DNA of 64,000 nt, from positions 868,001 to 932,000 of the forward strand of contig NZ_CP022521.1 in NCBI RefSeq assembly GCF_002234535.1. The letters are read 5' to 3'. A program made the translations under genes and the position numbers. This stretch comes from Actinoalloteichus hoggarensis. Its GTDB lineage: Bacteria; Actinomycetota; Actinomycetes; Mycobacteriales; Pseudonocardiaceae. This document shows positions 62,738 to 64,000 of this stretch, in pieces. The notes under the pieces are model-generated. The model saw only the letters and a program-made list of their open reading frames with translations. It had not been told where the DNA came from and ran no database searches. Every line of letters begins with the position of its first letter. The first letter of the stretch is position 1.

Positions 62738-62752
62738 GCAGGCTCGAACGCC

Positions 62753-62800
62753 GCGGCCTGCCGAGGGAGCCGTCGGGTGCGCGACTGAGCGGCAGGCCGC
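62753..62800. terminator. Bidirectional hairpin between convergent genes
   Basis: GCGGCCTGCCG (62753-62763) pairs perfectly with CGGCAGGCCGC (62790-62800). A third copy, GGCCTGCCGAG, occurs at about 62807. It lies 16 bases after the membrane-protein gene, which converges with the acetyltransferase gene, and can act in both directions. No T-run. The remaining bases to 63057 show nothing else. Confidence 0.6.
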
Positions 62801-63057
62801 ACGGTCGGCCTGCCGAGATACCGCAGGCCGGTGGCAGACCGTACGAACTGCTGACCGACCACGCCCCCGCATCCGGTCCAGGGGCCTGCGGGGCTGGAGC
62901 ACCGGCTCGGCAGCCGACGAACACGAACCGGGGCCGTCGATTCCGGGCGCGGACCTGTCGAGGTGCGAATTCGCGGCTCGACGAGGCGAACGTCAGCATG
63001 ATCACGCCAGGGCTCGACGGCGCCCGTATGCGGCGCCCCCGACGGCCGAGGCGTTCG

Positions 63058-63870
63058 TCACAACGGGGGAGACCAGTAGCGGTAGCGGTGTGCCGGGACA
63101 CAGCCCAGCGATCGGTACAGCTCGAGGGCGTTGTGGTTGTCGTCGGCCACCTGGAGCACGCAGCGTGCGGCGCCCTTGGCCTGCGCCCAGTCGGCGAGAG
63201 CTGACAGCAGCGCCCTGGCGAGTCCGCGCCGCCGATGCTCGGGCAGGACGACCAGCCGTGCGATGTGCAGCAGCCGCTCGTCTCCAGTGCCGACCACGGC
63301 CCCGCGTACGGCCCCGCGTGCGGTGTCCGATCCCGGTGCGACGCTGAGGCCGAAACCGAGCTCTGCCCCGTGGGTGAGCACGTGCCTGGCCGCCGCGCTC
63401 GGCTCCGCCGAGCCCGCCACCAGCGGCCACCAGTTCCCGGGCGGGGCGGCATGCACCCGATGCCGGGTGGACGGGTCGGTCGACCGAGTGGCATCAAGTC
63501 TCGTCCGCAGGTCACACACCCTGCCGGTGAGCACCGACACCGCAGGCTCGGCCGCCGGGTGCCCGGACCATCGCCAACCCGCCTCCTCGACACGTCGTTC
63601 CTCGGCTGAGGAGACGACCATGGCAACCCTGGGCGCGATGCCCTGCTCGAGGGAGAAGGCGGACACCTCGTCGAGCGCCATGGCCACCGGCATGCCGGGG
63701 TCTCCCACGGCCAGCGTCGAATTCGCCCGAGAAGTGAAGCCCGCCGCCGCCCGAAGCCGCCATTCGCCCAACGGCCGGTCCACCACGGCGGGCCAGGCCT
63801 GGGCGCACAACGACTCCAGACGAACGGCGTCGGACGTGCCACGAGGAGATCCGCTGAGCTGGACGGTCAT
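63058..63870 (-). CDS. GNAT-family acetyltransferase (double-domain type)
   Basis: A 270-residue acetyl-CoA-dependent transferase. The N-terminal half (AQAWPAVVDRPLGEWRLRAA, AAGFTSRANSTLAVGDPGMP) is a degenerate GNAT-like domain common in actinobacterial two-domain members. The C-terminal half is a canonical GNAT domain: HIARLVVLPEHRRRGLARALL with the acetyl-CoA-binding R-R-x-G-L-A loop, then ALELYRSLGCVPAHRYRYW. ATG 63870 begins the conserved N-terminus. It converges with the mshB unit. The acceptor substrate is unknown. Confidence 0.9.
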   Translation of the reverse strand: MTVQLSGSPRGTSDAVRLESLCAQAWPAVVDRPLGEWRLRAAAGFTSRANSTLAVGDPGMPVAMALDEVSAFSLEQGIAPRVAMVVSSAEERRVEEAGWRWSGHPAAEPAVSVLTGRVCDLRTRLDATRSTDPSTRHRVHAAPPGNWWPLVAGSAEPSAAARHVLTHGAELGFGLSVAPGSDTARGAVRGAVVGTGDERLLHIARLVVLPEHRRRGLARALLSALADWAQAKGAARCVLQVADDNHNALELYRSLGCVPAHRYRYWSPPL

Positions 63871-64000
63871 CCCGAGAGTATGCCAGGGCTGGTCACGCCC
63901 CTTCGACGGCTTTTCCGCCGTACGACGAGGGCGGAGTTCACGGGGTCGATCCGCGCGTGGCGCTGGATCTTGATGCGAGCGCCCCACTCGGAAAACGCTC
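63871..64000. other. Right edge, no gene recognised
   Basis: The 130 bases upstream of the acetyltransferase contain its promoter; no coding segment could be supported before the window ends. Confidence 0.4.

Overview
The window is very GC-rich DNA with strong G/C bias at third codon positions, many GTG starts and actinobacterial gene families. It carries mshB (mycothiol biosynthesis), a typA-lpqW-mshB-small membrane protein order like that of mycobacteria, an Erm methyltransferase, an ACR3 remnant, RamB/isocitrate lyase and a WXG/YbaB-type secretion operon. This fits a filamentous actinomycete, most likely of the Pseudonocardiaceae; the genus cannot be fixed from sequence alone. No rRNA, tRNA or CRISPR array was seen.

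Left part (1-12 kb), accessory and partly decayed: the 3' end of ychF; an inducible beta-lactamase module (class A lipoprotein beta-lactamase, divergent LysR regulator, SxxK-family protein lacking the deacylating Glu) matching the bla/blaA/blaB arrangement of Streptomyces cacaoi; transposase debris; a TetR/quinone-oxidoreductase pair with a perfect operator; then about 2.7 kb of broken genes (HsdR-like domain, ACR3 arsenite transporter, FAD-dependent oxidoreductase); an alpha/beta hydrolase with an HxlR regulator; simple repeats; a truncated hydrolase; and an erm gene with a structured leader.

Middle left (12.6-23.1 kb, all minus strand): one overlapping operon, transcribed YbaB-like protein, WXG/EspC-like small protein, 283-aa protein with a YezG-like C-terminus, a 2,244-aa polymorphic toxin, a 155-aa YezG-type immunity protein and a 454-aa immunity-like protein with an internal duplication. 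The toxin has a secretion-type N-terminus, a Pro/Gly/Ser stalk of about 1,000 residues, a His/Cys protease-like module and a DNA/RNA non-specific endonuclease domain. This is the most interesting system in the window.

Middle (23.4-48.2 kb): isocitrate lyase with divergent RamB-like regulator; a frameshifted toxin-like remnant; SDR/TetR pair; a MacB-like ABC exporter divergent from a NarL-type two-component system; pterin-4a-carbinolamine dehydratase; a TPP riboswitch followed by thiamine ABC importer genes thiB-thiP-thiQ, with a hairpin that hides the first ribosome binding site; a cytochrome P450 and a 14-helix efflux pump divergent from a MarR regulator; an OmpR-type two-component system divergent from a secreted LolA-like protein plus an ABC-2 exporter, with 11-bp-phased operator repeats between them.

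Right part (48.7-64 kb), more core-like: an SRPBCC-Nudix fusion; typA; an lpqW-like lipoprotein with an odd N-terminal extension; a complete oligopeptide ABC importer operon; mshB and its coupled small membrane gene; and a convergent double-GNAT acetyltransferase. Several intergenic spaces (10.1, 12.5, 48.3, 49.8-50.2 kb) hold degenerate GC-rich repeats.
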